NCBI RefSeq assembly: GCF_028693135.1
Contig: NZ_JAQUVZ010000003.1
Span: 62,001 to 126,000 of the forward strand
Length of the DNA: 64,000 nt
Source: Methanosarcina sp.
Lineage (GTDB): Archaea; Halobacteriota; Methanosarcinia; Methanosarcinales; Methanosarcinaceae
Reading direction: 5' to 3'
Under the pieces are notes generated by a model. It had not been told where the DNA came from and did no database searches. It saw only the letters and a program-made list of their open reading frames with translations. Of the stretch, positions 17,968 through 27,532 are shown in pieces; positions within the stretch are counted from its first letter, which is position 1; every line of letters starts with the position of its first letter. Made by a program: the position numbers and the translations under genes.

Positions 17968-19296
17968 ATGCAAAGACCCGAACTTCTCCCTCTGGTTCTT
18001 GACCACAAAACCTTCTTCCAGAGCCCCTTTGATATAATCCCACGTAACATCCCAGTCCCCCCCTGTCTGGATGGACATGAGATCAATTTGATCTATGGCC
18101 CACTCCATGCAGGCAAGACGTCCTTCCTGAAGCAGGTCGCAAGCCTTCTGCAGGGTACAAAGGTTTACATTAATTTTGAAGACAGCAGGTTTAAAGAATT
18201 AGAACCCGAAGATTTTCAGGAAATTGAGAAAATTGCGGCTGAAGTTTACATAAAAGAGAATGAAAATGAAGAAATACCTGATGAAGACCCGGATGCAGAA
18301 GGAGCTGTCCACTATTTCCTTGATGAGATTCATAATGTCCCCGGCTGGGAGAACTGGGTTGACAGGCTTAACAGAGAAGGAGCAGGAGTTTTTATAACCT
18401 CTTCTTCCACAAGTCTCCTGAGTCCGGACGTTTCTTCACTCTTTGCAGACAGGACCAGGGTTCTCAAACTTTTGCCATTTTCCTTTAAAGAATATCTAAC
18501 TCTGAGAAAGCTCAGGGTCCCAAGGCCTAACTTACTCACACCTTCCCGATGCGATGAAATGCTGTGCCTTTTTCTACATTATTTTGATAACGGAGGCTTT
18601 CCCGGCGTAATAAAAAATGGAAATTCCATGCTCTCCCGGAAGTATTTTGAGGAAACTCTGCAGACAGAGGTTATTGCCAGGCACGATATTCAGGACGCTG
18701 AAGGGCTGAAGAGACTTGCAGTTTTTCTCATCTCGAACATGGCATCGGAATACTCAATTGATACCCTGAAAAAAGTGAGTGGGATCAATAACGAGGATAT
18801 TATCCGCGACTACCTTGACTATCTGGAAGAAGCTTTTTTGCTGTACCGGACCCCTATGTTTAACAACGTATCCGAAAACGGAAAAGAAAAAGATGCCCCA
18901 TGTAAAGTTTACGCCGGAGATACGGGTTTCTTCAAGACGGTATATCCCAATTATCCGGACAGCCTGGGATTAAGATTTGAAAACCTTGTGTTTCTTGAAC
19001 TGCTCAGGCAGGGCAAGCAGGTCTCATACTTCCGGGACAGGAAAGAATGTGATTTTATTATAACCGAAAAAGATAGCCAGGCTGTCACGGCTGCGGTTCA
19101 GGTCTCAGTCTACTTCGGAAGCCCGGCAGCAAGGGAACGGGAGGTCCTCGGGCTTATGGCAGCGATGGAAGAATACGGGCTTAATGAGGGGCTTATCCTT
19201 ACCCTGGACGATGAAGAAGTCATGGAGATAGCAGACAGGGATGGGGAAAAGAGAAAAATAATCGTTAACTCGGTATGGAAGTGGATGCTGGAATAA
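17968..19296 (+). CDS. AAA (AAA_14) ATPase with DUF4143
   Basis: 442 aa. Walker A YGPLHAGKTSFLKQ at residues ~47-60; Walker B YFLDEIHNVPGWENW at ~112-126; sensor-like FITSSSTSLLS at ~145. The C-terminal half matches DUF4143: a winged-helix part (MASEYSIDTLKKVSGINNED) followed by a PD-(D/E)XK-like core (FRDRKECDFII, ~357-367, then AAVQVS). Members are widespread, horizontally mobile NTPases of unknown cellular role. The gene stands alone and is followed by a 17-bp minisatellite. Confidence 0.88.
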   Translation: MQRPELLPLVLDHKTFFQSPFDIIPRNIPVPPCLDGHEINLIYGPLHAGKTSFLKQVASLLQGTKVYINFEDSRFKELEPEDFQEIEKIAAEVYIKENENEEIPDEDPDAEGAVHYFLDEIHNVPGWENWVDRLNREGAGVFITSSSTSLLSPDVSSLFADRTRVLKLLPFSFKEYLTLRKLRVPRPNLLTPSRCDEMLCLFLHYFDNGGFPGVIKNGNSMLSRKYFEETLQTEVIARHDIQDAEGLKRLAVFLISNMASEYSIDTLKKVSGINNEDIIRDYLDYLEEAFLLYRTPMFNNVSENGKEKDAPCKVYAGDTGFFKTVYPNYPDSLGLRFENLVFLELLRQGKQVSYFRDRKECDFIITEKDSQAVTAAVQVSVYFGSPAAREREVLGLMAAMEEYGLNEGLILTLDDEEVMEIADRDGEKRKIIVNSVWKWMLE

Positions 19297-19330
19297 TCAT
19301 TATATTCTCCTTCGTCCTGATTTTTCACTC

Positions 19331-19474
19331 CTTACTTTTCTTCGATTCTTACTTTTCTTCGATTCTTACTTTCCTTCGATTCTTACTTTCCTTCGATTCT
19401 TACTTTTCTTCGATTCTTACTTTTCTTCGATTCTTACTTTTCTTCGATTCTTACTTTTCTTCAATTCTTACTTT
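19331..19474. repeat. 17-bp tandem repeat, about 8 copies
   Basis: Units of CTTACTTTTCTTCGATT at 17-bp steps (19331, 19348, 19365 ... 19450) with a partial ninth. Two copies have CTTACTTTCCTTCGATT and the eighth has TTCAATT. It begins 35 nt after the ATPase stop. Confidence 0.95.
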
Positions 19475-19724
19475 TCTGCTGCTTTATTTTCTGCTACTCT
19501 TATTTTTCTTTAGTTTCTATTCTCTGTTATTCAGGACTGACTACTGGTAGAATAAATAAAATCAGGAGCTGAAAATAGATTTCCTCCGGCTCCATGGTTG
19601 ATATTTTGGTACTAGAAACCCCATCCCGGCTATTGAGTTCGTTTATATTTACGTACGAAGGCGGGTTCAAGCGAAGCGCGGCGCGTGAAAATAAAGAACA
19701 AGAGATGCTATTTGCGGTCATTTT

Positions 19725-20500
19725 GGAGTAATACCAACCAATTAATCAGGTCATCCACCATTAAAAGGTTGATATTTTCGAATAAAAAGAAAATAATGCC
19801 AGCTCGAAATTTAGAACTCTGACCTGCACATCGTCATTTGCTCTACCACCCGAGTTGCGATTCGGGAGCTTGCGGTCCTTTTCGCTGCCCGAATTGCGCC
19901 TCGGGAGTACGCGGTCCTTTTCGCTACGCTCAAGAGGACTACTTTGTAGATGTATCTGACCAGTACAACATTATTAGCTATACAGGGTCGTTCTTGTCAC
20001 GCTCGACGCAGGAGAGCGGCTTTCAGACAAAAAAGAGAACGAAAAAGACCATTACTAAAATTTATAAAGTAAAATTGAAGTAAAAAGTCTGTGAAAACGC
20101 AATCAAAACAGAATTAAATTATACCTGAAAATAATCCATTACACATCTGATTCTATCGATTTTTACTACTTCCTCAAACATCTTCCCTTCTTTCTTCTTT
20201 CTTCTATTCTACGTCTTTCTTCTTTTTGGGAAGGGCCGCCAGACAAGCTGGCGGAGGCTCCCTATGAAAAGTGGATTAAAATGTGGTTTTGGGGTCAAGG
20301 GACGCATTTTCGGGTCAGGAATACTTTTCTGCATTCAGTTTCTCTTTAAATTCCAGCATGAATTAACCTGTTACTATTTTTCTTGTGGGGCAAAAGAGAT
20401 GGTTTCAGCTCCAAAAAGCTCGTAAGAAAAAAACAAAAGATTCCAGCTTTGGATATTCTGAATAATATCAACCGAGTAATCAAAGAACACCATTAATCAG
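19725..20500 (-). repeat. Dispersed repeat, copy C (inverted)
   Basis: Reverse-complement match to copy B over nearly its full length. Its two ends carry similar direct motifs, TAATACCAACC-N-ATTAATCA ... CACCATTAA at 19731-19770 and TAATATCAACC-N-GTAATCA ... CACCATTAATCAG at 20463-20500, suggesting element boundaries. The inner GAGCGTGACAAGAACGACC and CCGCCAGCTTGTCTGGCGGC stems are retained. No ORF. Confidence 0.8.
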
Positions 20501-20505
20501 GGAGA

Positions 20506-20569
20506 ACCTGAAAATAAGAGTACCTGAAAATAAGAGAACCTGAAAATAAGAGCACCTGAAAATAAGAGA
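20506..20569. repeat. 16-bp tandem repeat, 4 copies
   Basis: ACCTGAAAATAAGAG plus one variable base, four times in a row, immediately after the end of repeat copy C. Confidence 0.9.
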
Positions 20570-20677
20570 ACCCGGAACAGGAATGTTCCGGTTGAATTTG
20601 CGGTCCGAAACTGCTACCTGGGATCGCGAAATCTCCATGGAACAGTCCCGGATATTTTCATGTTGAAGTTTCAGTTT

Positions 20678-22210
20678 TCATGCAGAACTTTCGGCTAAAA
20701 CCGCTTCCTTTTCTGCAGTTTTTGTTTCTTTTGCTTCAGTTGATTTTTTTGCCTCTCTCTGGGAATAGAACCAGAGCGGGACATAGAGACAGAGCACGGA
20801 AAAGCCGATTCCGGTTGTAGCCCATCCGAGTTCGAGGCTGTTGAGGTATATGATGCCTACAAGGAAGAAGGGGATATTCAAAATGGCAGTTGCCATTGCT
20901 ATGTTTTTCCAGCCGTTCGGGGCTTTAAAGGGCCTGTCCAGTTTTGAGAGTTCCGGGTCATTTCTTACCTTTACGTAGGTATAGAGGCTTATCCCGTTTG
21001 CGACTATATAACCTATAGCAGAGGCTGCCAGGATTGCTGTCGGAGTCCCGAGCAGGATAAGGCCCATGTTAAACAGGGCATCGGCAATCATTGCGTTCAT
21101 AGGGTGCCCGTGGGAGTTCAATTTGCTCAGGAATGCGGGCAGGTTGCCTTCAACTGACATCGAGTAGATTGACCTTGCCGAGGAGAGGAAGGCAGTCTGG
21201 ATGATAAGGAGCATTGCCCCTACAAGCATGATAATTGCAATTGAGGCTCCAAGTGTGCCAAGCGTGAGGTTGGCAATAGGAAGCATTGGAGATACGGGTT
21301 CGGAAAGCACACCTTCAACTCCGAGCGTGCCTATAACCGAGGTCTGTACAAGCACATAGAGCACAAGGCAGATTCCTCCACAGACCATCAGCGCTTTTGG
21401 AGTGTCAGTGTTTGGGTTCTTATATTCGGGCCCGTAGATGGCTGCAGTTTCCCAGGCACAGGCGCTCCATTCAGCCATTGCGAAAATCCCGAAGAGGATA
21501 AGGATGTGTTTCAGATCCCAGGTCCAGTCCGTTGGGAACCAGGAGCCTGTGATGTTAACAAGGTGGAAGTCCCCCGTAATGAATGGGGCAATGGTAATAA
21601 CGATAAGAGGAATCAGGGAAACAACAGCTAGAATATATCCGGCTCTTGCTCCGTTCTTGAGCCCTTTTGCGTTTATAACGGCAAGAGACCCGAAAATCAC
21701 GGCTCCGACCATTAAGGAGAGCAGGGTCTCGGGGATGGCTGAAAAGGCAGGGATAAGGCCTTTTAGGTAACTTCCGATAAGGATTGCATAGATTGCGAGC
21801 ACCGGGCTCCAGCCGAACCAGTAACTCCAGGCACTGAAACCGCCAATGAATTTCCCTAGCTTAAACTTTCCTTTATTGTTTTTGTTTGAATTCGAGCCAA
21901 AAACGGTCTGTGTGTAGCCGGGCAGGCCTGAAGCCTTCGGAAAGACCGTTGCAAGCTCTCCGAATGCAAGGTTCTGGAAGAAGCCCAGGAAAATGGTCAG
22001 GCCCCATACAGCTATTGAAAAAGCCCAGACGTAACCTGTAAAATAGCCTATTGAGGGTAGGATCAGTAAAGGGACACCGAGGGCAATTGCAAGTCCCTGT
22101 TTCCAGTCAATGGACCTTTCAAGTCCTTTAAAGTCACAGCTTGCTCTGTCGCATTCCTCTGCATACTGCCAGTCGATTTGAGATTTAGATGGAGGGGTAT
22201 TATCTGTCAT
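20678..22210 (-). CDS. mtbP: APC-family amino acid/amine permease, probable dimethylamine transporter
   Basis: About 510 aa from ATG at 22210, chosen because an AGGTGA site lies 8 nt upstream. Roughly twelve hydrophobic segments, for example LAIALGVPLLILPSIGYFTG, AGYILAVVSLIPLIVITIAP and ASIAIIMLVGAMLLIIQTAF, with the APC pattern of a broken first helix. Highly charged C-terminal tail. It follows mtbB by 41 nt on the same strand, and Methanosarcina methylamine operons usually include such a permease, so dimethylamine import is the likely role; specificity is inferred from context. Confidence 0.85.
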   Translation of the reverse strand: MTDNTPPSKSQIDWQYAEECDRASCDFKGLERSIDWKQGLAIALGVPLLILPSIGYFTGYVWAFSIAVWGLTIFLGFFQNLAFGELATVFPKASGLPGYTQTVFGSNSNKNNKGKFKLGKFIGGFSAWSYWFGWSPVLAIYAILIGSYLKGLIPAFSAIPETLLSLMVGAVIFGSLAVINAKGLKNGARAGYILAVVSLIPLIVITIAPFITGDFHLVNITGSWFPTDWTWDLKHILILFGIFAMAEWSACAWETAAIYGPEYKNPNTDTPKALMVCGGICLVLYVLVQTSVIGTLGVEGVLSEPVSPMLPIANLTLGTLGASIAIIMLVGAMLLIIQTAFLSSARSIYSMSVEGNLPAFLSKLNSHGHPMNAMIADALFNMGLILLGTPTAILAASAIGYIVANGISLYTYVKVRNDPELSKLDRPFKAPNGWKNIAMATAILNIPFFLVGIIYLNSLELGWATTGIGFSVLCLYVPLWFYSQREAKKSTEAKETKTAEKEAVLAESSA

Positions 22211-22251
22211 AAGATTCACCTTTTTTCAAAAATTCTCTTTAAGGACCCGTT

Positions 22252-23655
22252 TCAGGCAATCTGTGCCCTGAAAGTTTCGCAGGAGTTGATCTTTATATCG
22301 AGCAGTTTTTCGATGTTCATCTTTGCAGCAATGCCCTTTGCAGCTCCTGGCACGGAGGTGATGACACCAATGTCAAGTTCTTCACGGAGTTCTCTCATGA
22401 TATGTTCGTCTGAGAGGTCCATTGTATCGACATTGAGCTTTTTTGCCACGTACTCTTTTGCCTCCCCGATTCGCATGTTCTTTGAGAACTCCATCCTTGC
22501 AACGAGATCGCCTGCAGCCCTGATCCCGGTCATCCCCGACGCCATGATGTGGGAAATCGGCATACCCAGCGGGTCGCCGACCCCGATCTATATGCCGTCT
22601 ACGCCGGCAATCTCAACCATTGCCTTGCTTGCTCTTGTAACCGCATCTACCGGGGGAGTTTCAAGCATGGGGATTCCGCCTACACCCATACCCATGTTCA
22701 CGTGACAGGGAATTGAAGACGCTTCTACTGCCGCCTTTATGAATGTGACAGCCCGTGCCAGGTTCCAGGCTGAGGTCTTGCTTGTGTTGGTGTTGACCAC
22801 GGGGCCAAAGACGTTTGCTCCGGCTGTTGCTGCCAGAGGTGCCTGTTCATGCGGCCAGAGTCCGGCAAGACGCACTCCATCGTACTCCAGTTCCCCGTGC
22901 ATCCCGAGCACCATTTCTCCTGCCATGCCCATTTCGATATACATTTCCGGGTACAGGGCTCTCAGGGTTTTTACGGCGTTGAGTGTGCCGTACATATCCG
23001 CATCTCCGGCTGCTGCAGTTGTATCAAAGTTGACCCCGTCTGCCCCTGAGGCAAAGAGCTTCTGCATAACCCAAACCGTATCTCTTGTCAGGTGTTCGGC
23101 TGCATGTTCCATGGAATCTTTTGCCTTATCGATTTTGAAGGCCTTCATGAGGTCCCCGGGGTTTTCGAAGGGTCCGTCAGGAGTATAATAAAGCCCCATG
23201 TTCGGCATTGCCCCATAAAAAAGCGGGATGATCATGTTCTGCTGGCAGACTTCCATTGCCTGGCACTCGTTTGCGACTACGGGCTTGACCGGCTTGAAAC
23301 TGTAATCGATGTGTCCGAGTTCCATTGTGTCAGCTCCAAAAGCCCTCTCATGCGTCATGCAGCTGACAAGCCGACTGGAAGGAATTCCAACTCCACTGTT
23401 GCCCTGGTCCCCATCAAGCCTGATTGTACCTATATCGTGGGTAACAGGCACTTCCATACCCTGCTCCACACTTACGGCTTTTCCGGGCATCATCAGGATT
23501 TCTGCAAGCCTGTCGATTTCATCAGCACTGAGATCGGGGATTTCTCCAAGGTCTGCAGCGTTTCCAGAGCCGGCTTCGATCTCGCTTAGAATTTTTTCTC
23601 TGGTAAGGAAGACACGTTTCCCATCTCCCATCCTCAGAGCATATTCAGTTACCAT
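22252..23655 (-). CDS. mtbB: Dimethylamine:corrinoid methyltransferase (pyrrolysine-containing)
   Basis: Reads as 467 aa when the in-frame TAG at 22588-22590 is decoded as pyrrolysine (residue 356), exactly the position and length known for MtbB. Before it: [20 protein letters not shown], then MEIAGVDGI; after it: [20 protein letters not shown]. The enzyme moves a methyl group from dimethylamine to the Co(I) corrinoid of MtbC; pyrrolysine in the TIM-barrel site binds and orients the amine. ATG behind GGAGG. Middle gene of mtbC-mtbB-permease, a substrate-induced operon type. Plain translation would split it into two ORFs of 355 and ~103 aa. Confidence 0.97.
22588..22590 (-). other. In-frame UAG read as pyrrolysine
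   Basis: CTA on the plus strand (TAG in mtbB). Coding continues in the same frame for 111 codons with family-conserved sequence on both sides. Decoding needs PylS/tRNA-Pyl, which lie outside the window. Confidence 0.95.
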
Positions 23656-23711
23656 TTTTTATCCTCCTTTTTTGAATAAAACCTGTTAAATTTAAACTGA
23701 AAATTAGGGGT

Positions 23712-24356
23712 TCAGAGCAGGAGTTCCTTTGCCTTGGAAACGGCTTCGCTTGCATTTTCTGCGTAGCAGTCCGCTCCTATTTTGTCAGCCCAGGCCTGGG
23801 TTGCGGGAGCCCCTCCTACCATTATCTTGACGCGGCTGCGCAGCCCCTCCTCTTTCAGGAGTTCGATAACCTCTCTCTGCCCCTGGAGAGTTGTGGTCAT
23901 AAGGGCAGAGATCCCTATCATATCGGCGTCAGTTTCCTTTGCCTTCTGGACAAAATTCCGGATAGGAACGTCTCTGCCTATGTCGTGGACTTCAAAACCA
24001 GCAGACTGCAGCATGGTTGAGACTATTGACTTGCCTATGTCGTGAACATCGCCTTCGACAGTCCCGTTTACAATGGTTCCGAGCTTCTTTTCCCGGGAAC
24101 CTGCCGGCATGCCCTCTTCAAGCAGTTTCACGCCTGCAGTCATTGCATCAGCTGCCATCATCACATGCGGCAGGAAGAGTTTTCCTCTCTCAAAAAGAAC
24201 TCCTACCTGGTTCATGCCTGCTGAAAGCCCTTTATCAATGATTTCTTCAGGCGGAAGCTCAGCCTTTGCTTTTTCAACCGCTTCGAGCACTTTTTCCTTT
24301 TTACAGGAGATTACCGCATCGGCAACTTCGTGGAGCGATCCTTCAAAATCTGCCAT
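23712..24356 (-). CDS. mtbC: Dimethylamine corrinoid protein
   Basis: 214 aa. An N-terminal helical cap (to ~85) precedes a B12-binding Rossmann domain: GDVHDIGKSI at ~100-109 supplies the lower-axial His (DxHxxG), followed by MIGISALMTTTLQG (~146) and VKIMVGGAPATQAWA (~177). It carries the methyl group from dimethylamine (via MtbB) to the coenzyme M methyltransferase MtbA. First gene of the operon, 56 nt before mtbB, with a ~330-nt AT-rich upstream region. Confidence 0.96.
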   Translation of the reverse strand: MADFEGSLHEVADAVISCKKEKVLEAVEKAKAELPPEEIIDKGLSAGMNQVGVLFERGKLFLPHVMMAADAMTAGVKLLEEGMPAGSREKKLGTIVNGTVEGDVHDIGKSIVSTMLQSAGFEVHDIGRDVPIRNFVQKAKETDADMIGISALMTTTLQGQREVIELLKEEGLRSRVKIMVGGAPATQAWADKIGADCYAENASEAVSKAKELLL

Positions 24357-24689
24357 TTTATTCTGTCCTTTTTTTCATCTCAAAATAAATGTGAATGGTC
24401 TCTCGGCTTTTATCGGAAGACGGTAAGTTGTTTCCTATTTAATATATTTAAAATTTTCCCTTATATAAATAATAATATTATAATGTTAGGAGTGGTTTAG
24501 AAAAGTAAGACAGTTCTTAGTTCTCCCCGAGAAGGAGAAAATTTTACAGCTATAAAGGAGGAACCCGGTTAGAATTTAGGGAAGCTATCAGGTTTCTCCG
24601 ATCAGGTTTCTCCGATCAGGGTTCTCTATACTACCCAGGCGCAGCATTTATGGAAAAAAGGATTTATGCAGCAAGCTGCTCCCCTTTAT
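24357..24689 (-). promoter_or_regulatory. Upstream region of the mtbC operon
   Basis: No gene. An AT-rich stretch at 24440-24485 holds TATA-like TTTATATAA (minus strand, ~24461-24469), about 100 nt before mtbC, consistent with a long 5' leader. A duplicated ATCAGGTTTCTCCG (24589-24618) lies further upstream. Confidence 0.45.
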
Positions 24690-26057
24690 TCACTTCACGT
24701 TTCCGGTTTCTTCCTGTTCTTCCCTGTATCTTTTTCTGATTTCCCTCGACGAAGTCCCATCGTCTTCGTATTCGTCAACCGGGATTATCTCGCAAAAATC
24801 AAGGACCTCAGGTTTGATGGACATTTCGACGGATTTCCTGTGAAACACCATGAACCGGATATTCTTTTCCTTAAAGTGCCTTAAAATGGCGGGTGTATCT
24901 ACTGTGCCGTCATAGTATTTTGCGTCAAATAGCCTGTTGAAGGTATCTGCCCCAATGATGAAGGTGCTGTTCGGAAAAAGGTCGGCTTTTTGCAGGAAGA
25001 GCGGTGCGTTGGTCAGGCAAACCCCGCCCATGAAGGCTTCGTCTTTGTATTTCCTCAATGAATCAAGCCTTTGGCTCAGTGAGATAAAATCTATGGGGGG
25101 CTTGTCAACGTTCGTCAAAGAGATTTCGAAGTGGACGGGCGAATTATATTCCTTCGAAGCACACATCGCCATAAAGACATGGTTCTTGTGGCAGGGGTCA
25201 AAAGAGCCTGAAAATACGAGTTTTATTTCTTCAGGTTTTTTGGGTTTTGTCTCTTCAGGTTTTTTGGGTTTTATTTCTTCAGGTTTTTCGGGTTTAGTCT
25301 CTTCAGGTTTTATCTCTTCGGGAGCTTTTACTTCATTAAGATTGATCCTTGCCATTCCAGCCGTTTTGCAGGAACTCTCCGGGGTGCAGCTCTGCTGTTT
25401 CAGGAGATTTCCTACCACCCCGGAAACAGAAGCATATTTTTCAATAACTTCTTCTCTTTCCTCTTCTCCCTCTTTTCCTATCCTTTTCCTTCTCTCTTCC
25501 GCGGCCCCGATCCCGTCCGGCAAATCGATTTCAGGAACGCCGCAGTGACGGGAGAGTACATTGAAAATAAGGAGTGCAGCAATCTTTTCTTCTTTTTCCC
25601 TTGTCCTGTCCGCTGCCAGTTCAAGGGTGCAGACCCCGGTTTCACGGGCTGCCTGAATGGCAACGTGGATTTCGTGTTTCCTGCCTTCCCGCTCATTTGC
25701 AGCCTTAAGCTTGCAGGTTGCTCCGATTCCGATTACGTCCGGGTCTGCAAGCCCGCCAGAGCCTGTCGACAGTCCCAGGGCTCGCTGGTAAGCAACCATC
25801 GCCATCAGCCTTGCGGTTTTTTCCGAGCAGTACTTCTCAGGTTTCCTGCCGAGGAACCGGTCCATTGCAGCCATACCATATGGAACAACTGCATCCAGCA
25901 CTGTTGCAGAACCACTGCCGTGGCGAAGCAATTCCCCGATGATCTCAGCCCCACCGCCGGTTATTGCCAGAACTACTTTGCAGGGGGATTTGTGGACCTG
26001 GAAAATACGCTCAAGAAGTACAGTGTTTTCATCTGAAGCCAGGTTATCTACCATCAT
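24690..26057 (-). CDS. CinA-like domain fused to a NadD-like nucleotidyltransferase
   Basis: About 455 aa. Residues ~10-160 match the CinA C-terminal (PncC, NMN deamidase) fold: CKVVLAITGGGAEIIGEL, VLDAVVPYGMAAMD, LGLSTGSGG, IGIGATCKL. After a charged linker with repeated KPEEIKPKKPEE comes an adenylyltransferase-type domain: VFSGSFDPCHKNHVFMA (HxGH-like) and GTSSREIRKRY (ISSTxIR-like). Fusion of NMN salvage and NMN/NaMN adenylylation suggests NAD metabolism, but the substrate is inferred. A GTG at 26105 would extend the N-terminus into an mptE-like fragment; the double ATG at 26057/26054 is preferred. Confidence 0.75.
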   Translation of the reverse strand: MMVDNLASDENTVLLERIFQVHKSPCKVVLAITGGGAEIIGELLRHGSGSATVLDAVVPYGMAAMDRFLGRKPEKYCSEKTARLMAMVAYQRALGLSTGSGGLADPDVIGIGATCKLKAANEREGRKHEIHVAIQAARETGVCTLELAADRTREKEEKIAALLIFNVLSRHCGVPEIDLPDGIGAAEERRKRIGKEGEEEREEVIEKYASVSGVVGNLLKQQSCTPESSCKTAGMARINLNEVKAPEEIKPEETKPEKPEEIKPKKPEETKPKKPEEIKLVFSGSFDPCHKNHVFMAMCASKEYNSPVHFEISLTNVDKPPIDFISLSQRLDSLRKYKDEAFMGGVCLTNAPLFLQKADLFPNSTFIIGADTFNRLFDAKYYDGTVDTPAILRHFKEKNIRFMVFHRKSVEMSIKPEVLDFCEIIPVDEYEDDGTSSREIRKRYREEQEETGNVK

Positions 26058-26097
26058 CGAGTGGATACTCTTGATGGGATTATAAATATTATTATTC

Positions 26098-26145
26098 GTG
26101 GCCACGGCTACAACATCGATAAGCTTGAAAAATACATCTCTTAAA
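26098..26145 (+). pseudogene. Short mptE-derived fragment
   Basis: CCACGGCTACAACATCGATA followed by AGCTTGAAAAATACAT reads GHGYNIDKLEKYI, matching the HAHGDNMDKLEKYV part of MptE and nearly identical in DNA to part of the longer fragment at 27.5-27.7 kb. It overlaps the extreme upstream end of the minus-strand CinA-NadD frame. Confidence 0.6.
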
Positions 26146-26235
26146 AAAGTATACTATTATCTACCCTAAAAGCCGATGATAGAGGCACTTCAGAAATAAC
26201 GCTTGCCATACATAGATTTACGGCTTCATTTTACT

Positions 26236-26982
26236 TTAAGGGTGTACGTCCAGATTGTAAGTCATTTCAGTTTCGAAGTCAGAGCCGTCCGGCATCACTC
26301 CTTCCACCTTGTCGTAAATGCAAACCACGTGTTTTCCTTTAGAAAGGGGTGCCAGCATTATCCAGTAGCCATCAGATACTGTTGGACTGGATCTGGTCCC
26401 TCTAAAGTCTGGTATAATATAATCGAATTCCTCAAGAACGTTATCACTCGGAAGTTTAAATACAAAGAGCTTTGATTCTACCCTATAGCACTTCAACTCT
26501 TTGCCATCAACGGTCACCTTTGTTTCCGTTATAGTATCCATCTGGCTTTTAGCACTACTACAGAAATCTTGTTCAGTTTTTCCATACCCTTCTATTTTTG
26601 AGCACTCGGTATTAATTATTGGGAAAAAGAGTGCTTTTCCGGCAGGCACTTCGCATTTGAGTTCCTCGGTTCCTACCCAGCTACCAGCCAGGAACCATAC
26701 TTTTCCCGACTGTCCTTCGGCACAGAATTCTCCTGATCCGTCATCTGAGAGAGGGTTCCTGTCGGAAGGTATTGAAAGTATCCACTTCCACCATTCTTCA
26801 CTCCATTCCTTATACGTCTTCCCAAAAGGCGTGGATTCCATCGGCAAGACACCCGAATTTGGTTTTTCCGCTGTCGCAACCATTGGTGCCAGCACCATTT
26901 TTTCCAGGATTATTTCAATAAGATTTAGCCGTAATCCTTTCCCATAAATAAATTCTTTTAAAGATTTTATTCCCTTGAACAT
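26236..26982 (-). CDS. Conserved hypothetical protein with Trp-rich N-terminal motif
   Basis: 248 aa from ATG at 26982, which has a GGAG site at 8 nt; an upstream in-frame TTG lacks one. The N-terminus (MFKGIKSLKEFIYGK) is basic with a hydrophobic helix (LNLIEIILEKMVLAPMVATA), possibly a poor signal or membrane segment. Then comes GKTYKEWSEEWWKWILSIP, a motif seen in hypothetical proteins of methanogens and cyanobacteria, and a beta-rich region (SGKVWFLAGSW; AGKALFFPIIN; KHVVCIYDKVEG). Five Cys. No enzyme family recognised; probably an extracytoplasmic or carbohydrate-binding-like fold. Confidence 0.65.
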   Translation of the reverse strand: MFKGIKSLKEFIYGKGLRLNLIEIILEKMVLAPMVATAEKPNSGVLPMESTPFGKTYKEWSEEWWKWILSIPSDRNPLSDDGSGEFCAEGQSGKVWFLAGSWVGTEELKCEVPAGKALFFPIINTECSKIEGYGKTEQDFCSSAKSQMDTITETKVTVDGKELKCYRVESKLFVFKLPSDNVLEEFDYIIPDFRGTRSSPTVSDGYWIMLAPLSKGKHVVCIYDKVEGVMPDGSDFETEMTYNLDVHP

Positions 26983-27006
26983 GGATTTTTCTCCATTTTT
27001 TACCAA

Positions 27007-27438
27007 ATTTCCCTCTTAACTAAAAAATTTTCATTCCCCTATTCATTTTTTTGTAAATTTGGTTCCTCATAAAATTATTATTTAATAACATCAAATATAA
27101 TTTTCATATATAAAATTACCAGAGAATATATATTTCGAAACTAAACTGATGTTGTCCCTTTTTACTTTTCACATCTGCCATGAAGACAATTGTGTAATTA
27201 TGAATCCTGCGTCGTGAAACCTGTCTTAAGCAGATGTTTTTCAGAAAGGAACATCTTTTCTGTCTGCTGTTTTCTGGAAAAAAAGATATAAATAAAAACG
27301 GTGAAATCTCCGTCCCATATTCTACCTTTTAGACTCTCTAAACAGTGTTGAGACTTTTTCAGCGGAGAGAGCGGCGAAGAAGGCTCTAATGTTTCTGACA
27401 TATCGTTTCTACCACGTTCAGGCAGAAGACAGGTAGAT
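27007..27438. other. No recognisable gene
   Basis: AT-rich upstream region of the Trp-motif gene, then a mixed-composition stretch. An 86-codon minus frame at 27198-27458 runs into the palindrome and resembles nothing known. Confidence 0.45.
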
Positions 27439-27463
27439 TGTGCAGCAGGCTGCTGCACAATTT
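27439..27463. repeat. 25-bp palindrome, isolated copy
   Basis: ATTGTGCAGCA-GGC-TGCTGCACAAT: 11-bp perfect arms and a 3-nt centre. It has the size and ATTGT/ACAAT ends of the cluster at 29.6-30.0 kb. Confidence 0.85.
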
Positions 27464-27532
27464 TGGGCGTATTCTTTCCCCGGCAGAGATATGTTAAGAC
27501 AGTTTGCTGTTCACTTGGTTAAGTCAAAAAGA

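Noticed and set aside
19527-20083. Small ORFs within 19.5-20.1 kb
   Set aside because: They fall in the inverted dispersed repeat and lack start signals or conservation between copies.
22252-22563. Separate 103-aa gene downstream of a truncated mtbB
   Set aside because: It is the C-terminal part of mtbB after the pyrrolysine UAG codon.
24661-24684. TGCAGCAAGCTGCT as another copy of the 25-bp palindrome family
   Set aside because: It has only the inner GCAGC/GCTGC core and lacks the ATTGT/ACAAT ends.
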